DNA of 36,708 nucleotides from Actinomycetota bacterium (GTDB lineage: Bacteria > Actinomycetota > Acidimicrobiia > Acidimicrobiales > Ilumatobacteraceae), in the NCBI GenBank assembly GCA_026393575.1, contig JAPKZX010000066.1, positions 1 through 36,708 of the forward strand. Direction: 5' to 3'. The notes beneath the pieces are model-generated. The model was not told the origin of the DNA. It saw only the letters and a program-made list of their open reading frames with translations, and did no database searches. Positions 8,791-17,609 of this stretch are shown in pieces; the stretch's first letter is position 1; each line of letters opens with the position of its first letter. The position numbers were made by a program, and so were the translations under genes.

Positions 8791-8796
8791 TACGGT
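8791..8796 (+). promoter_or_regulatory. -10 element of a leaderless promoter (MFS gene)
   Basis: TACGGT ends exactly six bases before ATG 8803. This decides the start against the longer open frame that reaches back to 8647 across the tag gene. Confidence 0.6.
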
Positions 8797-8802
8797 GACG
8801 AT

Positions 8803-10332
8803 ATGGCTACTGAGTCCCTCGTTCCTGGTTTTACCAATAACCGTCTGTACGTAGTTCTTGGTGCGTTGGCGTTAGCAGTCATGCTGGCCAACTTGGAGAC
8901 CTCCATCATCGCGACTGCGCTACCCACTATCACCGGGCAGTTCAACGCATTTGAGAGTTTTGCTTGGGTAGGTACGGCGTACATCGTGACGTCAGCCATC
9001 AGCACCCCACTCCTTGGAAAACTTTCAGACCTCTACGGACGTCGAATGATCTTTCAAACAACGATGGGCCTTTTCTTGGTTGGATCCATCTTGTGTGGTG
9101 CCTCACAGAGCATCGGCCAACTTATTGCTGCGCGTGCGTTCCAAGGAATGGGCGGTGGCGGTATTCAAGCACTTGCATTCGCAATTCTTGGCGACATCAT
9201 TCCTCCACGTGAGCGTGGCCGATACATGGGTTACTTCACGCTCGCGTTTGTAGGTTCAGCATTACTTGGCCCGCTAGTCGGCGGTTTGATTATCGACCAC
9301 TTCTCGTGGCCGTGGATCTTCTACTTCAACGTTCCGTTCATCATCATTGTTGCAATCATTTGCCACTTCGCTCTCAAACTTCCCTTCAAGCGTCGCACTG
9401 CAAAATTGGACTTTCTTGGTGCCGGTCTTTTGTCTGTAACAGTCGCATCTCTCATGATTGGTTTGGAAGAAGGTCGATCTGGTTGGACACATCAAAATGT
9501 TCTGATTTTGTTCGCTGTCTCGATCATCACTTTGATTCTCTTTATTTTGGTAGAGCAGCGCGCCCAAGAACCCATGATTCCATTACGACTATTTTCTAAT
9601 GATGTAGTCCGAACCGCCGCACTCCTTGGTATGTGCGCTGGTTGTGTCACTTATGGCGCAGGTTCATTTCTCTCTTTGTACTTTCAAGACTCACTATTTG
9701 TTTCACCAACCGAATCTGGTCTTCGCAACATGCCGCAAATGCTGGGCGTCACCATCGCTACATTTGGCATCGGACGCCTCATCTCTAAAACCGGCAAGTA
9801 CAAGATGTTTCCGATTGTCGGTTCGATTTGTTCCATAGGTGGACTCGTTGCCGTTGCGCAAATAAATGGTTCTACGCCCTATCTCTTCCTTGCAGTTGCC
9901 ATGGTGTTCATGGGGTTTGGTACTGCTTCGGTATTCACTTCAACTTCTATCGCAAGTCAAAACGCAGTGGAATTCCAAGACTTGGGTGTTGCTACTGCAA
10001 CGGTGATGTTTTTGCGTTCACTCGGTGGTTCGTTCGGTATGGCTATTTTTGGAACGGTGTTGAACTCAACAATTCGCGTGGAGATTCCAAAGAGAATTGA
10101 TCTACCCGCAGATAAAGCATCATCGATTATTCGGTCACCGCAGGAAATTGCCAAACTTCCCTCTGCTGCTCGTGCGGCGGTTGCCGACAGCGTTGCTATG
10201 GGCGTCAGCCGTATCTATTGGTTGTGCGCGGCCGTAATGGTCATCGGATTATTTCTTGCTCTTTCATTGAAAGAACTACCTCTTCGTCAACGCGCGGGAT
10301 TATCCGACGCGATGGAAAACACTGCCGGGTAA
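8803..10332 (+). CDS. MFS multidrug exporter, DHA2 (EmrB/QacA-like, 14 TM)
   Basis: The 509-residue, very hydrophobic protein has about 14 membrane helices. Family marks are LETSIIATALPTI in helix 1 (motif D1 of DHA2 drug/proton antiporters), GKLSDLYGRRMIF (motif A) and the motif C-like GSALLGPLVGG. The helix 4 region reads QGMGGGGIQALAFAILGD. It should expel drugs or other hydrophobic compounds using the proton gradient; the substrate cannot be read from sequence. The open frame extends 52 codons upstream, but that part is antisense to tag and lacks hydrophobic or family sequence. No adjacent TetR-type regulator is seen. Confidence 0.92.
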   Translation: MATESLVPGFTNNRLYVVLGALALAVMLANLETSIIATALPTITGQFNAFESFAWVGTAYIVTSAISTPLLGKLSDLYGRRMIFQTTMGLFLVGSILCGASQSIGQLIAARAFQGMGGGGIQALAFAILGDIIPPRERGRYMGYFTLAFVGSALLGPLVGGLIIDHFSWPWIFYFNVPFIIIVAIICHFALKLPFKRRTAKLDFLGAGLLSVTVASLMIGLEEGRSGWTHQNVLILFAVSIITLILFILVEQRAQEPMIPLRLFSNDVVRTAALLGMCAGCVTYGAGSFLSLYFQDSLFVSPTESGLRNMPQMLGVTIATFGIGRLISKTGKYKMFPIVGSICSIGGLVAVAQINGSTPYLFLAVAMVFMGFGTASVFTSTSIASQNAVEFQDLGVATATVMFLRSLGGSFGMAIFGTVLNSTIRVEIPKRIDLPADKASSIIRSPQEIAKLPSAARAAVADSVAMGVSRIYWLCAAVMVIGLFLALSLKELPLRQRAGLSDAMENTAG

Positions 10333-10344
10333 AGCACCCACTCG

Positions 10345-10791
10345 TTACTGAGGGTCGGCCACCAGCAACGGAATAACCCTGGCAGTCTTTGCTTTGTACT
10401 CGTTGTACTGCGGGAACACAGCTGCAGAACGTTCCCACCAAGTGTTGTACTCCTCGCCTTTCACTTCACGAACAGTCACGCGAAATGGTGCAGGACCATC
10501 TTGCACCAATACCTCAGTCGGGTGTGCAAGAAGGTTGGAGTACCAATCCGGATTCTCGTCTGAACCGCCACGTGATGCAACTAGCGCGTACGAACCTTCA
10601 TGTTCCACACGCATGAGTGCAATTTTTCGAACGTTGCCACTTTTGGCACCACGCATCGTGACGATGATGACAGGGATTCCTGTTTTAAGAAGAGTGTTTC
10701 CTTCAGTCCCTGCAGATTTTTCGTAGGTCTCTACTTGATTGCGTACCCATTCACTAGTGCTTGGTACATAGGTGCCGGAAAGTTCAGTCAT
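10345..10791 (-). CDS. F420-dependent nitroreductase-family oxidoreductase (Ddn-like)
   Basis: The 148-residue protein matches the deazaflavin-dependent nitroreductase family (Ddn of M. tuberculosis). An N-terminal GTYVPSTSEWVRNQVETYE is followed by VIIVTMRGAKSGNVRKIALM, the beta-barrel segment whose KSG/R residues contact the F420 phosphate. SYALVASRGGSDENPDWYSNL follows and lines the cofactor site. It implies that the host makes coenzyme F420. The substrate is unknown; relatives reduce quinones, nitro compounds or biliverdin. ATG 10791 is chosen over the ATG six bases upstream because TACACT lies exactly six bases before it. Confidence 0.9.
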   Translation of the reverse strand: MTELSGTYVPSTSEWVRNQVETYEKSAGTEGNTLLKTGIPVIIVTMRGAKSGNVRKIALMRVEHEGSYALVASRGGSDENPDWYSNLLAHPTEVLVQDGPAPFRVTVREVKGEEYNTWWERSAAVFPQYNEYKAKTARVIPLLVADPQ

Positions 10792-10797
10792 GCACAC

Positions 10798-10803
10798 AGT
10801 GTA
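10798..10803 (-). promoter_or_regulatory. -10 element of a leaderless promoter (Ddn-like gene)
   Basis: TACACT on the minus strand sits six bases before ATG 10791. It favours that start over ATG 10797. Confidence 0.55.
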
Positions 10804-10823
10804 TGACGCTCATTGCGTAACGA

Positions 10824-11255
10824 TTACACGTTGTAGCGATAGACGTTTGTATCGCGAGCCACAAAGCCAATGCGCTGATACAGACGGTTTGCAGCTTCAC
10901 GCGAAGGACGAGATGTAAGGTCGACGGTGATGGCGCCACGGTGATGTGCTTCCAAGATGGCTGCTTGATTCAGTGCTTCACCGACACCATGTCCACGCGC
11001 GGCCGAATCAACGACAACGTCTTCAATCCACGCTCTGACGCCGGTAGGGATACGGAAAGTAGCCAGTGTGAGAGTGCCCACAATATGTTCGTCAAGCCGC
11101 GCAATGAATAACACTGTGGAAGGAGCCGAAATGATCTCTGCTAGTTCTTCTTGTGTCGGGGGCGGATTCGAAGATGACAGTTGCGGGATGAGTCTCTGAA
11201 AAGCCTCAATCAATTCAGCGTTCGCAATGGTGGCTTGCTCGACAACGACTGACAT
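10824..11255 (-). CDS. GNAT family N-acetyltransferase
   Basis: The 143-residue protein has the GNAT fold. The acetyl-CoA pyrophosphate loop is visible as VDSAARGHGVGEAL (R-x-x-G-x-G type), preceded by strand 4 WIEDVVV and followed by the C-terminal ANRLYQRIGFVARDTNVYRY. The substrate cannot be told; the short size suggests a small-molecule or N-terminal amine acetylase. ATG 11255 is preferred over the GTG at 11291 because AAGGTAGG lies just before it and the family homology begins here. It is divergent from the SCO6745-family gene. Confidence 0.88.
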   Translation of the reverse strand: MSVVVEQATIANAELIEAFQRLIPQLSSSNPPPTQEELAEIISAPSTVLFIARLDEHIVGTLTLATFRIPTGVRAWIEDVVVDSAARGHGVGEALNQAAILEAHHRGAITVDLTSRPSREAANRLYQRIGFVARDTNVYRYNV

Positions 11256-11308
11256 GTACCTACCTTGCCACATATCTGTTCGTGTTCGCACGGCATTGCG
11301 CGGTGGTC

Positions 11309-11314
11309 TAACTT
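11309..11314 (+). promoter_or_regulatory. -10 element of a leaderless promoter (SCO6745-family gene)
   Basis: TAACTT ends six bases before ATG 11321, and no Shine-Dalgarno is present. Confidence 0.55.
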
Positions 11315-11320
11315 CTCATC

Positions 11321-12211
11321 ATGACTTCTAGCCATATTTCACGAGACCTTGCCTCAGTTTTAGAACCTGTTACGGGCCAGGTGTATTTCTCACCCGAATG
11401 CCATTCGAACTACGAAAAATTAGGATTCGCACCCAGTCGCGGAGAGTTCAATGGCGTCATGGCACCCGATGGTCCTGCCTACTTCACCAGTCGTGGTTCA
11501 GTGATGGGGCAAGTTCCAGGAGAAGTTGTTGCTGCTGCCTTTGGTGTGTTCAACCCGGCCACTGTCATCCCTTCCGTAAGCCATGGTTGGTCAATTACGG
11601 ATGCCGCAACCATTTGCGCTGCCCGCGATAATGGTGCCATCGCACAACTTGTACGACTTCTTGGAGCTTCGCCAGATGGAGTCTCGACGGCTCGTTCCAT
11701 ATTGTTGCGAGCAACAGAAGTTCTACGCCCTGAAGGCCGCGCGCTATTTGCCGGACTGCGCTCATTGCCGCTTCCTGGTACGGAACTAGGAGATGTATGG
11801 CGGCTTGGCGACATGTTGCGCGAATATCGCGGAGACAGCCACACTGCTGCATGGATCAGTGCGGGACTCACTGCATGCGAGATCGGATTGATGAGTGAGT
11901 TGTATTGGGGGCTCCCCATTAAGTCATACAGTCGCACTCGCGGATGGAGCGAAGAAGACTTTGCTGAAGCAGTTGAGAACTTGCAACGCCTCGGTTGTAT
12001 TTCAGCAGATGGTGAACTGACCCCTCACGGTCGTGATGTGCGCGAACAGATTGAAGTGAACACAGACAAACAAATGGAATGTGTGTTGCGCGCCATCGGT
12101 ACAGATGTCAATGAACTCATCACAATTCTGAAGCCGTGGGGAGCAGCGATTCGAGCCGGTAAAGGGTACCCAGCAAGTGGCCCACATGACCTTGCAAATG
12201 CGGCGAAATAA
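11321..12211 (+). CDS. SCO6745-family protein (helix-turn-helix-like)
   Basis: The 296-residue protein resembles the actinobacterial SCO6745 family. Its N-terminal part contains EPVTGQVYFSPECHSNYEKLGF and YFTSRGSVMGQVPGEVVAAAFGVF. The C-terminal part (EEDFAEAVENLQRLGCISADGELTPHGRDVREQIE) looks like a winged-helix module of the MarR type. Function is unestablished: it could be a regulator or a ligand-binding protein. There is no membrane segment or signal peptide. PAC2 follows 40 bases later on the same strand, so the two may be co-expressed, although PAC2 has its own possible -10 (TAGATT at 12238). Confidence 0.8.
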   Translation: MTSSHISRDLASVLEPVTGQVYFSPECHSNYEKLGFAPSRGEFNGVMAPDGPAYFTSRGSVMGQVPGEVVAAAFGVFNPATVIPSVSHGWSITDAATICAARDNGAIAQLVRLLGASPDGVSTARSILLRATEVLRPEGRALFAGLRSLPLPGTELGDVWRLGDMLREYRGDSHTAAWISAGLTACEIGLMSELYWGLPIKSYSRTRGWSEEDFAEAVENLQRLGCISADGELTPHGRDVREQIEVNTDKQMECVLRAIGTDVNELITILKPWGAAIRAGKGYPASGPHDLANAAK

Positions 12212-12251
12212 CTAATTTGAGGCACCCTTTTCGGCGATAGATTTCAGGTCA

Positions 12252-13160
12252 ATGACGGAATCCGATCACGTCCGCTGGTTGTCAAACCCACAATTGCAAA
12301 CGCCTGCAGTTATCGCTGGCTTCAGCGGTTGGAACGACGCTGCCGACGCTGCAAGTAGCGCAGTGCGCACACTCATCGATGCGTGGAAAGCAGAACCACT
12401 TGCGGAAATTGATCCAGAAGATTTCACAGACTTCGCCACGATTCGTCCCATGGTCAAGCTTGAAGATGGAATTCACCGCTCAATTGTCTGGCCCAAAGTA
12501 AGTCTCTGGCATGCCAGCACTCCAGGAACAGATGTCATCTTGGTTCTTGGTCCAGAACCAAGTTTGAAGTGGCGCCTTTTCACTGAGCAAATTGTCAGCA
12601 TTGCAGCGAAGTACAACTCTTCTATGGTGCTCACACTTGGGGCCTTATTGGCCGACGTTGTGCACTCTCGTGAAGTACGAGTCATGGGAACATCAAACGA
12701 TCAATCCACCCTCGACCGCTTTGAACTGCAGCGCTCTACCTATGAAGGCCCCACCGGCATCATCGGAGTGTTGCAAGACGCTTGTACTCAATCTTCAATT
12801 CCATCTGCATCGCTATGGGCTGCCGTGCCTGCATATGCATCGCAAATTCCTTCTCCCAAAGCTGCAAGTGCACTCATTGCCCGAGCCGGCGAGATCATCG
12901 GAACACCGGCACCTCTCAGTGCTCTGCATAATTCAATTGTCGCCTACGACCGCCGCGTAGAAGAACTTGTTGAAGACGACGAAGACCTCAGGGAATACGT
13001 TGAGCGCCTCGACTCCATGGGTGACGACGCATTCAATATCGAGAACCCCAATCAACTTGAATTTGAGTTTGGTGAAAACGAAGATGAAGTCGACGAAGAA
13101 GACGCCAATTCACTTGTTGATGAAGTTGAACAGTTCTTGCGAGACCAAGACTCCAACTAA
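12252..13160 (+). CDS. PAC2 family protein (proteasome assembly chaperone-like)
   Basis: The 302-residue protein matches the PAC2 family (PF09754). It opens with PAVIAGFSGWNDAADAAS, has strand-rich DVILVLGPEPSLKWRLF and VLTLGALLADV, and later GPTGIIGVLQDAC and SLWAAVPAYASQIPSPKAA. The C-terminus is strikingly acidic (EDEVDEEDANSLVDEVEQFL). In eukaryotes PAC2 helps assemble proteasome alpha rings. In actinobacteria the role is unproven, and no proteasome gene is present in this window. The stop codon abuts the stop of the convergent NUDIX gene at TAATTA. Confidence 0.9.
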   Translation: MTESDHVRWLSNPQLQTPAVIAGFSGWNDAADAASSAVRTLIDAWKAEPLAEIDPEDFTDFATIRPMVKLEDGIHRSIVWPKVSLWHASTPGTDVILVLGPEPSLKWRLFTEQIVSIAAKYNSSMVLTLGALLADVVHSREVRVMGTSNDQSTLDRFELQRSTYEGPTGIIGVLQDACTQSSIPSASLWAAVPAYASQIPSPKAASALIARAGEIIGTPAPLSALHNSIVAYDRRVEELVEDDEDLREYVERLDSMGDDAFNIENPNQLEFEFGENEDEVDEEDANSLVDEVEQFLRDQDSN

Positions 13161-13819
13161 TTAATCCGTTGCGTCACCGCGCCACAAATTTTCGCGGGGT
13201 GCATCAAACGTTGCAGGTCGCACATCGCCAGCAATTGCGGCAAACGCCATTTCTCCCCACCATTGAGCACCAGCAGTAGGCGTGGGCAAGGCATCGGGCG
13301 CAAACCAACCAACATCGCCAGTCTCTAACGGGTGTCCATTGAGTTCACCGCCAGTTGCACGAAGATGAAACAGCAACATGTACATTCCGAATCGAGAAAA
13401 TCCCATGCGCATGCCGTCGACAACTCCGAGAAGCTGCAATGGTTCTGCGATGATTCCTGTTTCTTCTTCCACTTCTTTCATGGCTACTTCTGCGGGTGAA
13501 TACCCCACATCGGCCCATCCCGTGGGATACAGCCACACACCACTGTCTTTTCGTTGTACTAAGAGAATTTCGCCCTTTTCGTTTCCAACGATTGCGCCAA
13601 TGGCAACTTTTGGAGTCACGTAACCTGGCACGCCCTCGCCAATTGACTCCATCCATTCCTGCACAAAGTGATCTTGCTCGCGGCGAATCTCGAGTGCGCG
13701 TAACGCTCTTTCTCGTACAAACTTTGGGTGAAGCCCATACCAGTGCGAGCAATGGCAGCAAGCGTCTCACTCCATCGAATGAGGTCTCTGGTGAAATCTT
13801 GGGGATGCGCATCGCTCAC
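13161..13819 (-). pseudogene. NUDIX hydrolase with N-terminal Nudix_N-type domain, broken by a frameshift
   Basis: Two frames together make one protein of about 219 residues. From GTG 13819 the first frame gives an N-terminal domain (DLIRWSETLAAIARTGMGF, then SLYEKERYA) typical of YjhB-like NUDIX enzymes. It then loses register. The next frame continues LEIRREQDHFVQEWMESIGEG into the catalytic domain, which holds the Nudix box GWADVGYSPAEVAMKEVEEE (ending TGI). One missing base between about 13690 and 13700 reconciles them exactly (659+1 bases). The box has Tyr for its first Glu and Lys for its Arg, both usual in this subfamily. The downstream frame could still start at GTG 13664, giving a 167-residue catalytic domain. 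The cause may be a real mutation or a sequencing error. Confidence 0.75.
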
Positions 13820-13842
13820 GGGAGCAACCTTAGTAGCAATGA

Positions 13843-16134
13843 CTACTGTGGCGAATTGCCGACAGCAAAAAGAATGGCACGAGCAATTTCCTCTTTGTAT
13901 GCAGGGTCTGTGATTACCCCACCACCTGATTCACGAACATAAAAGGAGTCAACAACCTCGTTGCCTAATGTAAGAACTCGAGCATGACGAATATCGAGAC
14001 CAAAGTCAGCTATCGCCTTTGTGATTCGATGCAGTACGCCCACCATGTCTGGTGCGCGTACTTCTAAGAATGTTGCGTTAGATGAAGCACCATCGTCAAA
14101 GCGCACAGTTGGTGCTGCAGGAGCAACAGCAGAAGTTGCACGCCGCGGGCGTGCATTCGCAGCACGATCTGCTAAACGAGAATCAAGTGCAAGACGATCA
14201 GAAAGTGCGCGTTCAAGGTTGAGAACTATTGGCTCCCACTCAATGTCACCGTGTGGACTAGTAACACGAAATTCAGAAGCAGCCATTCCTTGCTCGTCAG
14301 AGTGCGCTTCTGCACCAAGAACGTCGAGGCTATGCAAGGCCAAGACTCCAGCCACTTTGCTAAATGTTCCCGGGCGGTCTGGGCTGACCACGGTGACACG
14401 ATCGCTCTCAGTACGAATTTGTAACTCACCTGTTGCCATCATTTCGAGGACTCCAGCATCTGGAAAAAGTCGCCACATCACTTCCTGTACATCGCCACCT
14501 CCGAGAACGTGGCGCGAACGCTCAACAAGAAGCGCAACAAGTTCTGCTTTCCACTCACTCCATGCAGACGGACCGGTTGCTAATGAGTCTGCTTGAGTAA
14601 GAGCGTGCAGCAAGTCGAGCACAAGAGTTGAACCCAACTTGTTTGTCACCATCGTGATTGTTGCATCGTCTGATAAATCTCGGCGCGTTGCGGTGTCGGC
14701 CAACAACAGATGATGCTCGATCAAAGAAATAACAACCGCAGTGTCAGCATCATTTAGACCCATGCGTGGACCTATGGTGGCAAACATCTCTACGCCTACT
14801 TCAGTGTGATCACCCGGATATCCCTTACCAATGTCGTGAAACAACGCACCAATCACCAGCAAGTCTGGACGCAATACGCGATGAACTAACTCCGCCGCAT
14901 TTGCAACTGTCTGCCATAAATGACGATCAACTGTGTAACGGTGGAAAGCATTGCGCTGTGGTTTGCTGCGAACAGGAGCCCACTCCGGAAGAACGCGAAC
15001 AAGCAAGTTACGTTGGTCTAACGCTTCCAACACAGGAATAGCTGCCTGGCCCTCCAGTAGTAGCGCCACTAAATCATCGCTAGCTCCTGCGGGCCATGGG
15101 TCTGGCCATACGGGCGAGGCATCGCCTAACCGATCAAGTGAAGATCTATTAATACGCACTCCCGCACGCGCAGCTGCTGTGGCCACACGCAGTAAGAGGG
15201 TTGGATCCTCGGCTATATCGACGCCTTCGGCGATATGAATCTCACCGTTAATCAACTGCACTCCCGGTGCAAGCAATTGAGGAATCGGCGATCGATCTGC
15301 CGGTGGGTCTAGTTGCGCCCATGCTTCGTCGGCAATCCACGCAACTTTTCTTCCCACTTCAGCAATGGCAGCCATCAAAGCATCGTCTGATGCGTAACGA
15401 GCTAAGACTGCCACGGGAGATTGATCTTCTAGCCGAAGTATTTCGCTCGCGCGTGCAGTGTGACGGTGCAACGCAACGCGAGCGCCCAACAGGACTTCAT
15501 TGCAGAGTTCAAGTTGGCGACGGTCATCTGCAGATAAATCAAGGCCCGCCATGACTGCCCACTGCAGTGCATGAATATCGCGCAACCCACCGAGGCCTTC
15601 CTTCAAGTTCGGCTCTAGCAAGAATGCAACTTCCCCATCTTTGGCATAGCGATCGAGAATGCGTTGATGAAGTTCTACTAACCATTCACGACCACGTTTA
15701 CGCCAACTCTCTGCAGCACCATTAATGATTTCTGCACCCAAAGATTGGTTTCCAGCAATTACACGAGCTGTCACTAGTGCGGTCGCTGTATCTAAGTCGG
15801 TTCCGCACAATTGAATAGTTTCTTTTGGTGTGCGAACAGCGTGACCGAGCTTTACACCCGCATCCCAGATGGGATACCAAATCTTTGAAGCAATGTCTGA
15901 AACATTCTTTACTGATTTATGTACTAACAGAATATCTAGGTCACTATGCGGGGAAAGTTCTCGCCGTCCATAACCACCAACGGCAAGAATAACTAAGTCG
16001 TCGGCTTTCTTTTCTCCCGCGATCGCATCTGTAAAAATCTGAGAAATCCAAGTGTCGGTAACTTCCGACAATGCTTGGCACGCACCGAGACCACCTATGG
16101 AATGATCTGCAATGATTTCAGCTCGTGTAACCAT
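13843..16134 (-). CDS. glnD: [Protein-PII] uridylyltransferase/uridylyl-removing enzyme
   Basis: The 763-residue protein senses glutamine and modifies PII proteins, controlling nitrogen metabolism. Domains appear in canonical order. The nucleotidyltransferase is GGYGRRELSPHSDLDILLVH near residues 50-75. The HD hydrolase is LFHDIGKGYPGDHTEVGVEM in the middle. Two C-terminal ACT domains begin VTVVSPDRPGTFSKVAGVL and VRAPDMVGVLHRITKAI. The length is slightly below E. coli GlnD (890). ATG 16134 is fixed by a TGATG junction with the upstream gene: the two overlap by one base, so they are translationally coupled. No glnB/glnK or amtB lies in the window. Confidence 0.93.
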   Translation of the reverse strand: MVTRAEIIADHSIGGLGACQALSEVTDTWISQIFTDAIAGEKKADDLVILAVGGYGRRELSPHSDLDILLVHKSVKNVSDIASKIWYPIWDAGVKLGHAVRTPKETIQLCGTDLDTATALVTARVIAGNQSLGAEIINGAAESWRKRGREWLVELHQRILDRYAKDGEVAFLLEPNLKEGLGGLRDIHALQWAVMAGLDLSADDRRQLELCNEVLLGARVALHRHTARASEILRLEDQSPVAVLARYASDDALMAAIAEVGRKVAWIADEAWAQLDPPADRSPIPQLLAPGVQLINGEIHIAEGVDIAEDPTLLLRVATAAARAGVRINRSSLDRLGDASPVWPDPWPAGASDDLVALLLEGQAAIPVLEALDQRNLLVRVLPEWAPVRSKPQRNAFHRYTVDRHLWQTVANAAELVHRVLRPDLLVIGALFHDIGKGYPGDHTEVGVEMFATIGPRMGLNDADTAVVISLIEHHLLLADTATRRDLSDDATITMVTNKLGSTLVLDLLHALTQADSLATGPSAWSEWKAELVALLVERSRHVLGGGDVQEVMWRLFPDAGVLEMMATGELQIRTESDRVTVVSPDRPGTFSKVAGVLALHSLDVLGAEAHSDEQGMAASEFRVTSPHGDIEWEPIVLNLERALSDRLALDSRLADRAANARPRRATSAVAPAAPTVRFDDGASSNATFLEVRAPDMVGVLHRITKAIADFGLDIRHARVLTLGNEVVDSFYVRESGGGVITDPAYKEEIARAILFAVGNSPQ

Positions 16135-16616
16135 CAGGAGATCTTTCCTTCTGCACGACGACGCGTGAGGATGGCAGCTGCTTTCCAAGCTCCCCAAGTA
16201 ATTCCAGCCTCATGTACTTCTTCTCCGAGGTCTTTCCATGTCAATGGGCCAATGGCGTACACATCGTGTGGCATAGATCTTGTTTCAAACTCATCGCGCA
16301 TCGGCATTGGAACTGAATATCGTTGCATCAATTCTGTTGCTGGCCCTACGCAACTGCGCAATACATGTAGTGGGTTCTGTCGTTGCTCGTCAACATCGGT
16401 AGCAAGTAACTGAAGCAAAGCGTGTTCTATTTCGTGTTCAACGCGGCCAACCACCACAGGCATTTCGGATGCCATGTCTTTGGGTACAGCGCCGACACCA
16501 GATCGAGTGATCGATGTGATGCGGTCAGTCATCCAATTCGGTACAGCACTAATGACAGCGAGATACATCTCACGGGAATACGGCTCTAACTCAGATACTG
16601 GTGGCTGGTCTGTCAT
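16134..16616 (-). CDS. Conserved-looking unknown protein coupled to glnD
   Basis: The soluble protein has 160 residues with no family that I recognise. It is helical, with EHEIEHALLQLLATDVDEQRQ in the centre and a Trp-containing end (LTWKDLGEEVHEAGITWGAW) followed by a basic tail RRRAEGKIS. Its stop codon overlaps the glnD start (TGATG). The start is uncertain: ATG 16616 has TACACT ten bases upstream, while ATG 16694 would add 26 residues and stop 19 bases short of the divergent patatin gene. Coupling suggests a role linked to GlnD or nitrogen control, but that is inference. Confidence 0.65.
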   Translation of the reverse strand: MTDQPPVSELEPYSREMYLAVISAVPNWMTDRITSITRSGVGAVPKDMASEMPVVVGRVEHEIEHALLQLLATDVDEQRQNPLHVLRSCVGPATELMQRYSVPMPMRDEFETRSMPHDVYAIGPLTWKDLGEEVHEAGITWGAWKAAAILTRRRAEGKIS

Positions 16617-16713
16617 CTCATTTTGGAGTGTATGGAATCCAGAAACCCTCTGACCACCACGAAACAAAGACGCAACAATTCCTCTGCGCTCCATACCTAG
16701 TAAACATGATGAT

Positions 16714-17526
16714 ATGAGTCGTGCTTTAGTTCTTGCAGGTGGTGGGGTCACGGGTGTGGCATGGGAAACTGGCGTGCTCATGGGCATGCTGGATTTGGGT
16801 TGCGATGTTGTCACCGGAGTCGATTTGGTGGTGGGCACATCAGCTGGGTCCACCGTGGGTGCACAAATACTTTCCGGAGAAAGTCTGGCGACCTCGTACG
16901 CACGTCAGATAGACGACAATCATGCAGAGATATCGCCCCAAATAGATCTTGAATTATTGGCGCTCATCTTTGGCGAACTCGCTGCAGGTGGCACCACCAC
17001 AGAAGAACAACGCATTCGTGTCGGAACGCTTGCACTTCAAACACCAACTGTCAGCGAAGAGATTCGACGCGCGGTTATCGAGCAGAGACTTCCCTCTCAT
17101 GAATGGCCATCCACTCCCCTCGTTCTCACCGCCATCGACGCTGCGACAGGTGAGTTTGTGACGTGGGACAAACACAGTGGAGTATTACTCATTGATGCTG
17201 TGGCATCAAGTTGTGCAGTGCCATCTGTGTGGCCTTGCGTATCTATCGGCGGCAAGAAGTACTACGACGGTGGATTACGAAATGCAGCGAATGCATTTTT
17301 GGTCGCAGGTCATTCTGAGGTAATCGTGATTGCACCTCAGACAACTGGGCTCTCACCTCTCGTTGAAGAAGAGCTTGAAGAATTGCGCGCTTCGGGTTCC
17401 GTTGTGCATCTCATTACCTGTGATGCTGAAGCCATCGAAGCAATGGGGCCAAATTCACTTGACCCACGTTTTCGCAGACCAGCCGCAGAACATGGTCGCC
17501 GCCAGGGTCGCACTTTCCACCTCTAA
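16714..17526 (+). CDS. Patatin-like phospholipase
   Basis: The 270-residue protein shows the patatin fold signatures. The oxyanion loop is AGGGVTGVAWETG at residues 8-20. The nucleophile elbow is G-T-S43-A-G in LVVGTSAGSTVGAQ. The catalytic aspartate lies in YYDGGLRNAANAFL. It is expected to hydrolyse acyl ester bonds of lipids through a Ser-Asp dyad. There is no signal peptide, so it is cytoplasmic or membrane-associated. It is divergent from the unknown gene upstream of glnD and has its own start region. The sulfatase gene begins 83 bases downstream on the same strand. Confidence 0.92.
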   Translation: MSRALVLAGGGVTGVAWETGVLMGMLDLGCDVVTGVDLVVGTSAGSTVGAQILSGESLATSYARQIDDNHAEISPQIDLELLALIFGELAAGGTTTEEQRIRVGTLALQTPTVSEEIRRAVIEQRLPSHEWPSTPLVLTAIDAATGEFVTWDKHSGVLLIDAVASSCAVPSVWPCVSIGGKKYYDGGLRNAANAFLVAGHSEVIVIAPQTTGLSPLVEEELEELRASGSVVHLITCDAEAIEAMGPNSLDPRFRRPAAEHGRRQGRTFHL

Positions 17527-17609
17527 CGAACTGTTTGCGCTCTGAACGCACCTCATTATCTGAGCAATACAGGCTCGCTAGTACGCTGACTACACCACAG
17601 ACGGAGCCG

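Noticed and set aside
13690-13700. Programmed -1 frameshifting in the NUDIX gene
   Set aside because: No X-XXY-YYZ slippery heptamer or downstream pseudoknot is evident; a mutation or sequencing error is simpler.
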